A stretch of 64,000 nt of DNA. It comes from Vogesella indigofera (GTDB lineage Bacteria; Pseudomonadota; Gammaproteobacteria; Burkholderiales; Chromobacteriaceae). This document shows positions 1 through 8,493 of this stretch, one piece after another. A program made the position numbers and the translations under genes. Positions within the stretch are counted from its first letter, which is position 1. Every line of letters starts with the position of its first letter. The DNA lies in assembly GCF_028548395.1 (NCBI RefSeq), contig NZ_JAQQLA010000007.1:190833-254832 (forward strand), read 5' to 3'. The notes below the pieces were generated by a model. That model saw only the letters and a program-made list of their open reading frames with translations, was not told the origin of the DNA and did no database searches.

Positions 1-44
1 CGCATGCGCGGCTAAGCCAGCGCCCCGCCGCTGACGCGCAACAC

Positions 45-71
45 AAAGCCCCGCCAGTGCGGGGCTTTTTT
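45..71 (+). terminator. Rho-independent terminator of an upstream gene outside the window
   Basis: A GCCCCGC / GCGGGGC stem with a four-base loop is followed by six T residues. It must serve a plus-strand gene that ends at the left edge; the TAA at 13-15 could be its stop codon, but only a few codons are visible, so the gene is not called. Confidence 0.85.
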
Positions 72-83
72 GCGGCTGCGGCC

Positions 84-98
84 AAGGTTGGCCGCAAC
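84..98 (+). repeat. Uptake-sequence-like 14-mer family (first copy; all copies listed here)
   Basis: This is the first copy of a word with consensus AAGGTTGGCCGCAA. By eye I find the exact core GGTTGGCCGC (either strand) starting at 86, 658, 5860, 7801, 8345, 8933, 10150, 10760, 11073, 14741, 15534, 16818, 18969, 20143, 22980, 26299, 28795, 39612, 39629, 46827, 48129, 48149, 48679, 50613, 51475, 52581, 59482, 59502, 61977 and 61993. Near variants with CGTTGGCCGC occur at about 1537, 5217, 12967, 17415, 34594, 41441, 44881 and 53561. Copies sit in intergenic DNA and inside genes in both orientations, where they encode pieces such as AANL, RLAA or VGR. Role inferred: DNA uptake sequence; not demonstrated. 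Confidence 0.75.
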
Positions 99-104
99 AA
101 GTTT

Positions 105-248
105 AGGGCGCCTCGAAAAGCCCTGGTTTCCAAGCGAGACAAGGTGCGAGCGAAAAATTCTGACGTTGCATATGGTTGATATGTAAGGAGGAATTTTACG
201 TGAGCAACGCCATATCGCAACGAAAGCAGGGGTTTTTCGAGGTGCCCT
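105..248. repeat. MITE-like inverted-repeat element, copy 1
   Basis: Imperfect terminal inverted repeats (AGGGCGCCTCGAAAAGCCC at the left, matched at 230-248) enclose about 100 bases. The interior carries the blocks GCGAGACAAGG and AACGCCATATCGC, which recur in the elements at 8997, 51630 and 60350. There is no credible gene inside. Its right end touches the stop codon (249-251) of the neighbouring minus-strand gene. Probably a non-autonomous, structure-forming repeat. Confidence 0.65.
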
Positions 249-584
249 TTATTCTTCCACCGTTACCACCGCGTCGTGATTCATGCGCGCCAGCATCGCC
301 CACGCCGCCGCCAGCTCGCCGGCGCCGACGTGCGACACATCCAGCACGTATTCCTTGTGACTGCTGAGCAGCACCACGCAGGCACTGCCCCACACTACCG
401 ACAGCAGCCGCTCGTTGGGATCATCATCGTCCGAACTCACCACGATGCCGTGCTCGTCCGCCGACAGCCGGTCATCGACATGGCGCGACAGCACCAGACT
501 GTTGCTGGCATACCGGCCGAGGGAAAAATCGAGACTAAGGCCATCGCCGTCATCGGCGGCAATGGAAGAAACAAACTGGCTCAT
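249..584 (-). CDS. Hypothetical protein, 111 aa, acidic
   Basis: I do not recognise a family. The protein begins MSQFVSSIAADDGDG and contains an Asp cluster near its middle (SSDDDDPNE, residues ~52-60) and a hydrophobic stretch WGSACVVLLSS. There is no signal peptide or membrane helix. The start at 584 was chosen because the longer frame upstream (to 848) runs through a terminator and the metQ end. The preceding bases give only a weak ribosome binding site (AGGACC). The stop codon directly abuts a repeat element. It lies downstream of the metNIQ terminator, so it probably has its own promoter. A copy of the uptake-like word sits just upstream at 658. Confidence 0.6.
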   Translation of the reverse strand: MSQFVSSIAADDGDGLSLDFSLGRYASNSLVLSRHVDDRLSADEHGIVVSSDDDDPNERLLSVVWGSACVVLLSSHKEYVLDVSHVGAGELAAAWAMLARMNHDAVVTVEE

Positions 585-680
585 GGCGGGGTCCTGCGGG
601 CATTGACGATGATAGACATCATAGCGCGGGCCGCAGCGTACTGCAGCCGCGCGACCTGCGGCCAACCTTGACCTCAGGCG

Positions 681-709
681 AAAAAAAATGGCGGATCGCA
701 GGATCCGCC
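681..709 (-). terminator. Terminator of metNIQ
   Basis: GGCGGATC / GATCCGCC stem with a GCAG loop; on the minus strand it is followed by eight T residues. It lies about 85 bases past the metQ stop codon. Confidence 0.85.
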
Positions 710-792
710 GAGCAGCCTTGAATGCCAGGAGTGTTTCAAGGAAATCCGCCGCGCCGCATGGCCCACAGGCCACCACGGCGCGGATAAAACGC

Positions 793-1602
793 TTACTTCC
801 AGTTGGCCGGGAACTTGTAGCCGGCAAACTTCTGTTTCGCCCAGGCACGGAAGGCCGGCGAGTTGTAGGCGGCGATCACGTCCTTGGCCCACGGCTTGTT
901 GACGTCAGCCGCACGCACCACACCCCAGTTGACGTAGGCATAGCTCTTTTCCTGGTACACGGCTTCGGTCAGCTTGATGCCGGAGCTCACGGCGTAGTTG
1001 CCGTTCACCACCGCGAAGTCAACATCGGCACGCGAGCGCGGCAGTTGCGCGGCTTCCAGCGGCACGATCTTGATCTTCTTGACGTTGACTTCGATGTCCT
1101 TTTCCGACGCGGTCAGCGGGTTGATGCCCTTCTTCAGCTTGACCCAGCCCAGATCGTTCAGCATCACCAGCGCGCGGGCGAAGTTGGACGGATCGTTCGG
1201 TGCTGCCAGGGTGCTGCCGACTTTCACGTCCTTCAGCGACTTCAGCTTGCCGGCGTAGATGCCCAGTGGCGCGGTCGGCACCTGGAACACTTCTTTCAGC
1301 TGCAGCTTGTTTTCGCGGGCGAAATTGTCGAGGTAAGGCTTGTGCTGGAACACGTTGACGTCCAGCGAGCCTTCCTGCAGCGCCAGGTTAGGACGCACGT
1401 AGTCGGTGAATTCCACCAGTTTCACGCTGTAGCCCTGCTTTTCCAGCAGCGGCTTGATCTGTTGTTTCACCTGGTCGCCGAAGTCGCCAACGGTGGTACC
1501 GATGACGATTTCCTTTTTCGCCGGGTCGGCAGCGTAAACGTTGGCCGCAGCGGTCAGGCCGATGGCGGCAACAGCGATGGATTTCAGTACGAGTCTGCGC
1601 AT
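793..1602 (-). CDS. metQ: MetQ, methionine-binding protein of the ABC importer
   Basis: This is the NlpA/MetQ-family substrate-binding protein (269 aa) that captures methionine in the periplasm and hands it to the MetNI complex. It has a clear N-terminal signal peptide (MRRLVLKSIAVAAIGLTAAA) ending around AAD. No lipobox cysteine is visible, so unlike E. coli MetQ it looks soluble-periplasmic rather than a lipoprotein. Family blocks seen are IVIGTTVGDFGDQV, QEGSLDVNVFQHKPYL, PNDPSNFARAL and DFAVVNGNYA. The start at 1602 is preceded by AAGGAG at good spacing; a longer frame to 1632 is not needed. It is the last gene of metN-metI-metQ. Specificity for methionine is inferred from family and operon. 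Confidence 0.93.
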   Translation of the reverse strand: MRRLVLKSIAVAAIGLTAAANVYAADPAKKEIVIGTTVGDFGDQVKQQIKPLLEKQGYSVKLVEFTDYVRPNLALQEGSLDVNVFQHKPYLDNFARENKLQLKEVFQVPTAPLGIYAGKLKSLKDVKVGSTLAAPNDPSNFARALVMLNDLGWVKLKKGINPLTASEKDIEVNVKKIKIVPLEAAQLPRSRADVDFAVVNGNYAVSSGIKLTEAVYQEKSYAYVNWGVVRAADVNKPWAKDVIAAYNSPAFRAWAKQKFAGYKFPANWK

Positions 1603-1677
1603 GGTGTTCTCCTTGTGAGAGGCTTTGTCCAATGGCGTGGCGTCTGCGTGAACGCCCGCCGCTTTAAATTAGGGTGC

Positions 1678-2367
1678 TTAACGTTTGTCGAGGCGGGCCG
1701 CGAGGTGGTTGCCGGCAAACTGGATGATCTGCACGATCACCACCAGCAGCAGCACCATCGCTACCATCACTTCGGTCTGGAAGCGGTAGTAGCCGTAACG
1801 GATGGCCAGGTCACCGATGCCGCCGCCGCCAACCACGCCGGCCACCGCCGAGTAGCTGAGGAAGCTGATGGTGAGGATGGTCAGGCTGGAGATCAGGCCG
1901 GCACGGGCCTCGCCCAGCAACACCTTCCAGATGATCTGTGCCGGGCTGGCGCCCATCGCCTCGGCGGCCTCGATCACGCCGCGCGGGATCTCGCGCAGCG
2001 TCTGCTCCACCAGCCGCGCAAAGTACGGGATGGCGGCAAACGACAGCGGCACCGCAGCAGCGATCGGGCCGATGGTGGAGCCGACCAGCACACGCGTCAG
2101 CGGCACCAGCGACACCATCAGGATGATGAACGGGAAGGAGCGCACCAGGTTGACGAACCAGCCGACCACGCCGTTAACGAAGCGATTGGCGAACAGCTGC
2201 CCCGGCTGGGTCAGGTACAGCAGGATGCCGAGCGGGCCGCCGACCACGATGGCGACGGTCAGGCCGATGGCCAGCATCAGCCCGGTTTCCGCGCTGGCTT
2301 GCCAGATTTCCGGCGCCAGATCTGACAGGTTGGCCAGTGCCTGGGCAAAAGTCAGTTGTTCATCCAT
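1678..2367 (-). CDS. metI: MetI, methionine ABC transporter permease
   Basis: Inner-membrane permease of the methionine importer, 229 aa, within the usual length for MetI. About five hydrophobic helices are visible, starting with TGLMLAIGLTVAIVVGGPLGILL. The EAA loop that contacts the ATPase is present as VIEAAEAMGASPAQIIWKVLL (around residues 133-153). The ATG lies immediately after the stop codon of metN (2368-2370), so the two are translationally adjacent. metQ follows after a 75-base gap. Assignment is firm from domain structure plus neighbours. Confidence 0.95.
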   Translation of the reverse strand: MDEQLTFAQALANLSDLAPEIWQASAETGLMLAIGLTVAIVVGGPLGILLYLTQPGQLFANRFVNGVVGWFVNLVRSFPFIILMVSLVPLTRVLVGSTIGPIAAAVPLSFAAIPYFARLVEQTLREIPRGVIEAAEAMGASPAQIIWKVLLGEARAGLISSLTILTISFLSYSAVAGVVGGGGIGDLAIRYGYYRFQTEVMVAMVLLLVVIVQIIQFAGNHLAARLDKR

Positions 2368-3105
2368 TTATGCGGCCTCCAGCAGCGATTTGGCCAGCGC
2401 CGAGCGCGCCGCGACCTGTTTGTCGGTGACTTCCAGCAGCTCGACCACTTCGCCGGCGTCGAGCAGCGCGGCACGGTGGCAGATGGAGCGGATGACGTGC
2501 ATTTCGTGGGTCACGATCACCACGGTGACGCCGAAGCGGGCATTGATGCCCTGCAGGCAGTCGAGAATCGACTGCGTGGTCTTCGGATCCAGCGCCGAGG
2601 TCGGCTCGTCGGCCAGGATCACATGCGGACGCGGCGCCAGCGCACGGGCGATGCCGACACGCTGCTTCTGGCCGCCGGACAGCTGTGCCGGATAGTGGCC
2701 GGCACGGTCGGCGAGGCCGACGATGTCCAGGCACTCCGCCACGCGCTGATCAATATCCGCGCGGCTCCAGCCGGCGATCTCCAGCGGAAAAGCAATGTTG
2801 GCCGCCACGGTGCGGTTGGCCATCAGGTTGAACTGCTGGAACACCATGCCGATATTCTGGCGCGCGCGGCGCAGCTCGGCGGCAGACAGGCCGGTCAGAT
2901 CACGGCCGTCAACATTGACGCTGCCGTGGTCGGGGCGTTCCAGCAGGTTGATCAGTCGCAGCAGCGTCGATTTGCCGGCGCCGGAAAACCCGATCAGGCC
3001 GAAAATCTCGCCCGCCTTGATATGGAGGGTGGTGTCGCGCACGGCGTCAAACCAGCCGCCTTCAGGGCGACGGAAGCGCTTGTGTACGTTTTTGAGGTGA
3101 ATCAT
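2368..3105 (-). CDS. metN: MetN, methionine ABC transporter ATPase
   Basis: ATP-binding subunit energising methionine uptake, 245 aa from the chosen start. Walker A is GFSGAGKST, the signature is LSGGQKQR, Walker B is HVILADEPTSALDP and the switch histidine is in VIVTHEMHV. The start at 3105 (MIHLKNVHKRF) has GGAG upstream and matches the family N-terminus; the in-frame extension to 3213 would cross a strong hairpin. It is somewhat short compared with E. coli MetN (~343 aa) because the C-terminal C2/ACT-like regulatory domain that mediates methionine feedback is absent. Feedback inhibition by internal methionine is therefore unlikely here (inference). Confidence 0.94.
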   Translation of the reverse strand: MIHLKNVHKRFRRPEGGWFDAVRDTTLHIKAGEIFGLIGFSGAGKSTLLRLINLLERPDHGSVNVDGRDLTGLSAAELRRARQNIGMVFQQFNLMANRTVAANIAFPLEIAGWSRADIDQRVAECLDIVGLADRAGHYPAQLSGGQKQRVGIARALAPRPHVILADEPTSALDPKTTQSILDCLQGINARFGVTVVIVTHEMHVIRSICHRAALLDAGEVVELLEVTDKQVAARSALAKSLLEAA

Positions 3106-3121
3106 CCTGGACTCCGAAGCA

Positions 3122-3156
3122 ATAAAGCCCGCCGGGTTTGCGCTGGCGGGCTTTAT
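3122..3156 (-). promoter_or_regulatory. Strong hairpin in the metN leader
   Basis: A 12-bp perfect stem (ATAAAGCCCGCC with GGCGGGCTTTAT, 11-base loop) ends 17 bases before the metN start codon. The minus-strand downstream side reads TTTATTGCTT, a weak U-tract. It could be an attenuator or just a bidirectional terminator; no antiterminator partner was found. Confidence 0.5.
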
Positions 3157-3445
3157 CACGTGGAATCTTCGGTATCGAAAATTGGGAGAATCGTTTGATA
3201 AAACAATCCCCACGCTTTAGCTGTTTTACGCCCGCAAGCTGTGTTCAAATCGGCGTTAATCAAGTTGTTGTACACAATTGAACAATATACATTCGTTTGT
3301 GTCAATCGCTGCGATGCACCATATTACTCTTATGTCGCAAAATTGCAAACATTAGTTTTAATATAACTTTCAGCAATTTAAATATTGTATCCAGTGCCAG
3401 ACACTGGCAGTGGCCGCCGACACGCGATCACGCTGCCATCTGCCC
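3157..3445. other. AT-rich intergenic region with putative metN promoter
   Basis: About 290 bases of unusually AT-rich sequence with no credible gene. On the minus strand TTGACA (at 3300-3305) is followed 17 bases on by TTCAAT, a possible promoter for metNIQ. Short palindromes (around ACAATTGAAC and CCAGTG...CACTGG) are present but not assigned. Confidence 0.4.
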
Positions 3446-4222
3446 TTATCTCGCGCTAAAACAGGCGCTTAGCTGGCCCAGCTCGCCGTAGCGCAGGGTC
3501 GCCTCGCTGTCCGTCGCCAGCGTCAGTACGCCGGCATAGGAGCCGGTAATCACCACCTGCCCCGGCAGGATCGCCTCGCCGCGCGCGGCGAGGAAGCCCT
3601 GCAGCCAGTACAGCGGCGCCAGCGGATCGCCGGCCGGGTGCACGCCGGCCAGTGTTTCCTCGCGCTCTCCCTGGTTCAGCACCAGCGGCAACGTCGTGGC
3701 CGCAAAGGCGGCGTCGCGCTCGACCTGCGGCCCCAGCAGCAGGCCCTGGTTGACCAGACCGTCGGCCAGCGACTGCAGGAACGACGGCTTCGGCGCCGGC
3801 TGGTAGCGGCTGTCGATCAGCTCCAGCGCCAGATGCACGCGGGTGATGGCGGCGCGGATCTCGGCCTCGGTGTAGGGTTCGGCGCGCAGCGGCAGGCCGC
3901 CGTCGAAGACGAAGGCCAGTTCCGGCTCGACGCGCACCGCGCCGTCGCGCAGCCACACCGGGCACGGCGCGGTGCTGTGTATGCTGCTGGCGTGGATAGT
4001 GGTCGCGTAGATCGGCGCGGCAACGGTCTTGTCGCTGTCCGGCAGGCCGCACTTCCAGCCGCCGATGGCGTCGTTGAGCAGGCCGGAGACGGCCTGCTGG
4101 ATCGCCAGCGCGTCGGCCAGCGTCTGCGGCGCCTGGACGTCGGCCAGCAGCGGGCCCTGGCTGCCGCTGAGGCGGCGCGCCGCGAGGGTGATGGCGGCGG
4201 CGCGGATATCGGATGGATTCAT
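3446..4222 (-). CDS. 2-keto-4-pentenoate hydratase / fumarylacetoacetate hydrolase-family protein
   Basis: A 258-aa member of the MhpD/FAH superfamily, whose enzymes hydrate or decarboxylate 2-keto acids in aromatic meta-cleavage pathways. Recognisable blocks are IGGWKCGLPDSD, VRVEPELAFVFDGGLP (metal-binding Glu region, residues ~97-112), HLALELIDSRY and TGSYAGVL near the C-terminus. No other catabolic genes are adjacent, so the true substrate is unknown. The start at 4222 has no strong ribosome binding site, but the frame before it contains no better ATG. It is oriented with the diguanylate cyclase upstream (79-base gap); co-transcription is possible. Family assignment fairly sure, substrate not. 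Confidence 0.75.
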   Translation of the reverse strand: MNPSDIRAAAITLAARRLSGSQGPLLADVQAPQTLADALAIQQAVSGLLNDAIGGWKCGLPDSDKTVAAPIYATTIHASSIHSTAPCPVWLRDGAVRVEPELAFVFDGGLPLRAEPYTEAEIRAAITRVHLALELIDSRYQPAPKPSFLQSLADGLVNQGLLLGPQVERDAAFAATTLPLVLNQGEREETLAGVHPAGDPLAPLYWLQGFLAARGEAILPGQVVITGSYAGVLTLATDSEATLRYGELGQLSACFSAR

Positions 4223-4300
4223 GAGCGAATGAAAACGGGTGGCAAAGCGCCGTTGTACCTGTCCGCGCGCGCGGCGGCAAGTCCGCCGCGCAGCCGGGGT

Positions 4301-5887
4301 TCACCCGCGATAGCGCACGCAGTTGCGGCCGGCGGCCTTGGCCTGGTACAGCGCGGCGTCGGCCTCGCGCAGCAGCGCTTCCTCGTCGCTGCCGTGCGCC
4401 GGATAGCTGGCGATGCCGGCGGAGAACTGCAGCCCCTGCAATGCGCTGCTGTCGCCGGCCACGCGGCAGCCGGCGTAGGCCTGCTGCAGCTCGGCGACGC
4501 AGGCGGCGGCGCCGACGATGTCGCAGCCGGGCAGCACCAGGCAGAACTCCTCGCCACCGTAGCGCACCGCGAAATCGGCGGCGCGCAGGCGGCCGGCAAA
4601 CAGCGTCGCCAGCGCCTTCAGCACCGCGTCGCCCATGGCGTGGCCGTACTGGTCGTTGACCGCTTTGAAGTGGTCGAGGTCGATCAGCACCAGGCACAGT
4701 GACTGCCCGAGATGGCTGGCATGCTGCAGTTCGACCGGCAGCCGCTCGTGCAGATAGCGACGGTTATACAGTTTGGTCAGCGGATCGCGCCGCGCCTGTT
4801 CCTGCAGCTGTTGCTGCAGCTGCTCCACTTCGGCCATGCGTACCGCCAGCTCGCGATTCAGCGTCTGCAGCGCCTGATGCGCACGTTCCGCTTCCTGCTG
4901 CCGCTGCAGCGCCCAGTCGCGCTCGAAGGCCACGCTTTGCGCCGCCTGCTGCAGCTGCAGCGTGCGCTGGCGGAAGAAGCGGTAGCCGAGGAACACCAGC
5001 GCCAGCATCAGCACCGACAGCACCCAGTACACCGCCATCGCCGAATCGCGATACAGCATCGCACGCTGTTGCCACGCCTGCGCGCTGTCGCCGACCTGCG
5101 CCGCCACGCTGCGGTCCGCCAGCCAGAACGACAGCCACAGGAAGCCCAGCACGCCACACAACGCAAACACCGCCACCAGCCCCACCCAGCGCTGCGCCGG
5201 TGCCGCGGCGGCGCGCTGCGGCCAACGTTGCTCGCGCCAACGCAGCACCGCGGGCGTGCCCAGCAGCAACAACGGGCCGCAGGTCAGCACCGTCTGCAGG
5301 AAATTGCCCGACCACCAGCCCTGCCACACCGCGAAGGCGCCCATCGCCGACAGCTTGTTGCTGTAGCTCCAGATGAAGGAGCCGGTGGCGCTGGACACGG
5401 CGGAGATGAAGCAGATGGTGACGAAGAACAGCGTGGCCGGCAGCGACGACGGCACATAGCGCACCTTGACGTGACGGTACACCAGCGACATCACCAGCAG
5501 CCCCAGCGGATTGGAACAGGCAAACAGCAAGGCCCAGCCCAGTGGCAGCCCGGACAGGTAGGCGACCAGCAAGGTGGACAGATAGGCGAGGCTGGCACCC
5601 CAGGCGTAACCGAACCACAACACCCACAGGGTGGCGATGGTCAGCGGCGGGTAGATGCTGATCACGAAATCCAGCTCGCCAAAATGCACGCTGTAGCCGT
5701 ACCAGCCGGCGTACAGTTCGACCACGCCCAGCCACAGAGACAGCGCCAGCGACAGCAGCCAGGCCAGCATCAGCTGCCAGCGGGCCGGCGAGCGCTGCAA
5801 CAGCACCGCAAGCGGCAAGGCGTGGTCGCAGGCGGCCAGCGGATCGGCCGGCGTGGCAAGGTTGGCCGCAACAGGGGAAGCGTGCAT
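4301..5887 (-). CDS. Membrane diguanylate cyclase (GGDEF) with MASE1-like sensor
   Basis: A 528-aa enzyme predicted to make cyclic di-GMP. The N-terminal half has about eight hydrophobic segments (from WQLMLAWLLSLALSLWLG to VLSVLMLALVFLGYRF) resembling a MASE1-type membrane sensor. A coiled coil of Gln-rich heptads follows (residues ~320-365). The GGDEF domain begins at RRDPLTKLYNRRYL. The active-site loop is RYGGEEF, and RAAD eight residues upstream of it is an intact product-inhibition I-site. No EAL domain is present. The signal sensed is unknown. A copy of the uptake-like word lies inside the N-terminus (5860), encoding VAANL. Confidence 0.9.
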   Translation of the reverse strand: MHASPVAANLATPADPLAACDHALPLAVLLQRSPARWQLMLAWLLSLALSLWLGVVELYAGWYGYSVHFGELDFVISIYPPLTIATLWVLWFGYAWGASLAYLSTLLVAYLSGLPLGWALLFACSNPLGLLVMSLVYRHVKVRYVPSSLPATLFFVTICFISAVSSATGSFIWSYSNKLSAMGAFAVWQGWWSGNFLQTVLTCGPLLLLGTPAVLRWREQRWPQRAAAAPAQRWVGLVAVFALCGVLGFLWLSFWLADRSVAAQVGDSAQAWQQRAMLYRDSAMAVYWVLSVLMLALVFLGYRFFRQRTLQLQQAAQSVAFERDWALQRQQEAERAHQALQTLNRELAVRMAEVEQLQQQLQEQARRDPLTKLYNRRYLHERLPVELQHASHLGQSLCLVLIDLDHFKAVNDQYGHAMGDAVLKALATLFAGRLRAADFAVRYGGEEFCLVLPGCDIVGAAACVAELQQAYAGCRVAGDSSALQGLQFSAGIASYPAHGSDEEALLREADAALYQAKAAGRNCVRYRG

Positions 5888-6139
5888 GGCATGGCACTAT
5901 CTTAATGTCGTGAGCAGCAGCATAAGAGCATGCCAGCAACGTTTCAAGCGCTGTCGTTGCGGCCGGCGCGGCACGCGAACGGGGCATGGCGCACCACCAT
6001 GACACATGATTTGCGGCGCCACCGATGCCTGCATCATTGCGGTGCAGGCTGCCGTGGCGTAATGCACGTTTCGATAGGGCAAACACTGGCACGCGGCTTG
6101 CTGAACTGCTCATGACGATGAACAGCAGGAGACCGCGCC

Positions 6140-7567
6140 ATGCATGCACTGACCTTGCCCGAAGCGCACCACTATGACGAAATGCTGCTCGCCAGCGGGG
6201 GTATCCGCCCGCACTACCGCGACTTTGCCCACTGGCTGCACTCGCAGTCGCCGCAGACCCTGGCCCGCAAGCGCGCCGAAGCCGACCTGATGTTCCACCG
6301 CGTCGGCATCACCTTCGCCGTGTACGGCGACGATTCCGGCGCCGAGCGGCTGATCCCGTTCGACAGCGTGCCGCGCATCATCCCCGCCAGCGACTGGCGC
6401 ACGCTGGAAGCCGGCATGCGCCAGCGCGTCACCGCGTTGAACGCCTTCCTGCACGACATCTACCATGAGCAGCACATCGTGAAGGCCGGCATCATCCCGG
6501 CCGAGCAGGTGTTCTCCAACAGCCAGTACCAGCCGGCGATGCAGGGGCTGGACCTGCCGCACCGCATCTATGCGCACATCACCGGCGTGGACGTGATCCG
6601 CCACAACGACGGCAACTTCTACGTGCTGGAAGACAATCTGCGCGTGCCCTCCGGCGTGTCCTACATGCTGGAAAACCGCAAGATGATGATGCGGCTGTTC
6701 CCCGAGCTGTTCGCCAGCCACGCGGTGGCGCCGGTGCAGCACTACCCCACCCTGCTGCTGAACACCCTGCGCCACGCCAGCCTGGCGGAAAACCCCACCG
6801 TGGTGGTGCTCACCCCCGGCCACCACAACAGCGCCTACTTCGAGCACGCCTTCCTGGCGCAGCAGATGGGTGTGGAGCTGGTGGAAGGCCAGGACCTGTT
6901 CGTGAAGCACAACCGCGTGTACATGCGCACCACCGCCGGCCACAAGCAGGTGGACGTGATCTACCGCCGCATCGACGACGCCTTCCTCGACCCGCTGGCC
7001 TTCCGCGCCGACAGCATGCTGGGCGTGCCGGGGCTGCTGTCGGTATACCGCAGCGGCGGCGTGATCCTGGCCAATGCCATCGGCACCGGCGTGGCGGACG
7101 ACAAGTCCATCTACCCCTATGTGCCGGACATGATCCGCTTCTATCTGAGCGAGGAGCCGCTGCTGCAGAACGTGCCCACCTGGATGTGCCGCCGCCCGGC
7201 GGAGCTGGACCACGTACTCAACAACCTGGCCGAGCTGGTGGTGAAGGAGGTCCACGGTGCCGGCGGCTACGGCATGCTGATCGGCCCGGCCGCCAGCAGC
7301 GCCGAGATCGAGGACTTCCGCCAGCGCATCCTCGCCGACCCGAGCAACTACATTGCGCAGCCGACGCTGTGCCTGTCGTCCTGCCCCACCTTCGTGGAGG
7401 CCGGCATCGCGCCGCGCCACATCGACCTGCGCCCCTTTGTACTCTCCGGCCGCGAGATAAGCATGGTGGCCGGCGGGCTGACGCGGGTGGCACTCAAGGA
7501 AGGCTCGCTGGTGGTGAATTCGTCGCAGGGCGGCGGCACCAAGGACACCTGGATTCTGGAGGACTGA
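6140..7567 (+). CDS. Circularly permuted ATP-grasp protein of the Anbu cluster
   Basis: A 475-aa member of the CP_ATP-grasp type 2 family (formerly DUF404/DUF407), related to carboxylate-amine ligases. Typical blocks are GGIRPHYRDF, FDSVPRIIPASDW, HDIYHEQHIVKAGIIP, VLEDNLRVPSGVSYMLENR and the C-terminal VVKEVHGAGGYGMLIGP. The start has AGGAG nine bases upstream. It is followed by the alpha-E gene after two bases, so they are translationally coupled. In many bacteria this pair travels with a transglutaminase-like protein and the Anbu peptidase, as here. The reaction is not known; peptide-bond or amide formation is inferred from the fold. Confidence 0.88.
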   Translation: MHALTLPEAHHYDEMLLASGGIRPHYRDFAHWLHSQSPQTLARKRAEADLMFHRVGITFAVYGDDSGAERLIPFDSVPRIIPASDWRTLEAGMRQRVTALNAFLHDIYHEQHIVKAGIIPAEQVFSNSQYQPAMQGLDLPHRIYAHITGVDVIRHNDGNFYVLEDNLRVPSGVSYMLENRKMMMRLFPELFASHAVAPVQHYPTLLLNTLRHASLAENPTVVVLTPGHHNSAYFEHAFLAQQMGVELVEGQDLFVKHNRVYMRTTAGHKQVDVIYRRIDDAFLDPLAFRADSMLGVPGLLSVYRSGGVILANAIGTGVADDKSIYPYVPDMIRFYLSEEPLLQNVPTWMCRRPAELDHVLNNLAELVVKEVHGAGGYGMLIGPAASSAEIEDFRQRILADPSNYIAQPTLCLSSCPTFVEAGIAPRHIDLRPFVLSGREISMVAGGLTRVALKEGSLVVNSSQGGGTKDTWILED

Positions 7568-7569
7568 TC

Positions 7570-8493
7570 ATGATGCTCTCGCGCACTGCTTCCCAGCTGT
7601 ACTGGATGAGCCGCTACATGGAGCGCGCCGAAAACCTGGCGCGCCTGCTGGACGTGACCCACAGCCTGTCGCTGCTGCCGCAATCCCGCGGCGGCGCCGA
7701 CATTGCCGCCGCGCTGGCCACCACCGGCGCGCTGGACGCCTGCCGCGCCCGCCACCCGCAACTTGCCGCTGCCGACGTGCTGCACTTCATGACCTTCGAT
7801 GCGGCCAACCCGGCCAGCATCATCAGCTGCCTGAAATACGCCCGCGAAAACGCCCACGCCGTGCGCGGCAAGATCACCGGCGAGATGTGGGAGAACATCA
7901 ACGCCAGCTGGCTGGAAGCGCGGCAGATGGCGGCCGAAGGCCGACCGCTGGCCGGCTTCTTCGACTGGGTGAAGGAGCGCTCGCACCTGTTCCGCGGCAC
8001 CACCTACGGCACCATCCAGCGCAACGACGCGTTTTCCTTCATCCGCCTTGGCACCTTCCTGGAACGCGCCGACAACACCGCGCGGCTGATCGACGTGAAG
8101 TCGCACCTGGTGGGCCATGAGCTGGACGACAGCGCAGCGGATTTCTACCTGTGGGGCGCGCTGCTGCGCTCGCTGGGCGCCTTCGAGGCCTACCACGAGC
8201 TGTACCGCGACAGCCTCAGCGCGCGGCGCGTGGCCGAGCTGCTGATCCTGCGCCCGGACGTGCCGCGCTCGCTGCGCGCCTGCGTCGACGAGATCGCCGA
8301 GCTGCTGCCGCGCATCCAGGGCGACACCGGCCACCGTGCCAAAAGGTTGGCCGCCACGCTGCATGCCGAGCTGAGCTACGACCAGATCGACAGCATTCTT
8401 GGCGCCGGCCTGCACGCCTACCTGACACAGTTCCTCAGCCAGATCCACGCGCTGGGCGCGGCGGTGCACGGCGCCTACCTGGAGGCAGCATGA
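7570..8493 (+). CDS. Alpha-E domain protein (DUF403)
   Basis: A 307-aa all-helical protein of the alpha-E family, found with circularly permuted ATP-grasp proteins. It begins MMLSRTASQLYWMSRYMERAENLARLLD and contains the repeated family motif in FIRLGTFLERADNTARLIDVK. The ATG is two bases after the ATP-grasp stop, with GGAGGA upstream. The stop overlaps the start of the next gene (ATGA). Biochemical role unknown; it is presumed to work with the ATP-grasp partner. It contains two copies of the uptake-like core (7801 and 8345). Confidence 0.88.
   Translation: MMLSRTASQLYWMSRYMERAENLARLLDVTHSLSLLPQSRGGADIAAALATTGALDACRARHPQLAAADVLHFMTFDAANPASIISCLKYARENAHAVRGKITGEMWENINASWLEARQMAAEGRPLAGFFDWVKERSHLFRGTTYGTIQRNDAFSFIRLGTFLERADNTARLIDVKSHLVGHELDDSAADFYLWGALLRSLGAFEAYHELYRDSLSARRVAELLILRPDVPRSLRACVDEIAELLPRIQGDTGHRAKRLAATLHAELSYDQIDSILGAGLHAYLTQFLSQIHALGAAVHGAYLEAA

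Noticed and set aside
176..367. 63-codon ORF across the first repeat element, with a GGAGG-like site nearby
   Set aside because: Proline/arginine-rich low-complexity product; the repeat's own sequence creates the apparent start, and other copies do not keep the frame.
688..2325. Long plus-strand ORF of 545 codons opposite metQ/metI
   Set aside because: Shadow frame of GC-rich genes: His/Gln/Arg-rich composition without domains; the minus-strand frames are clear transporters.
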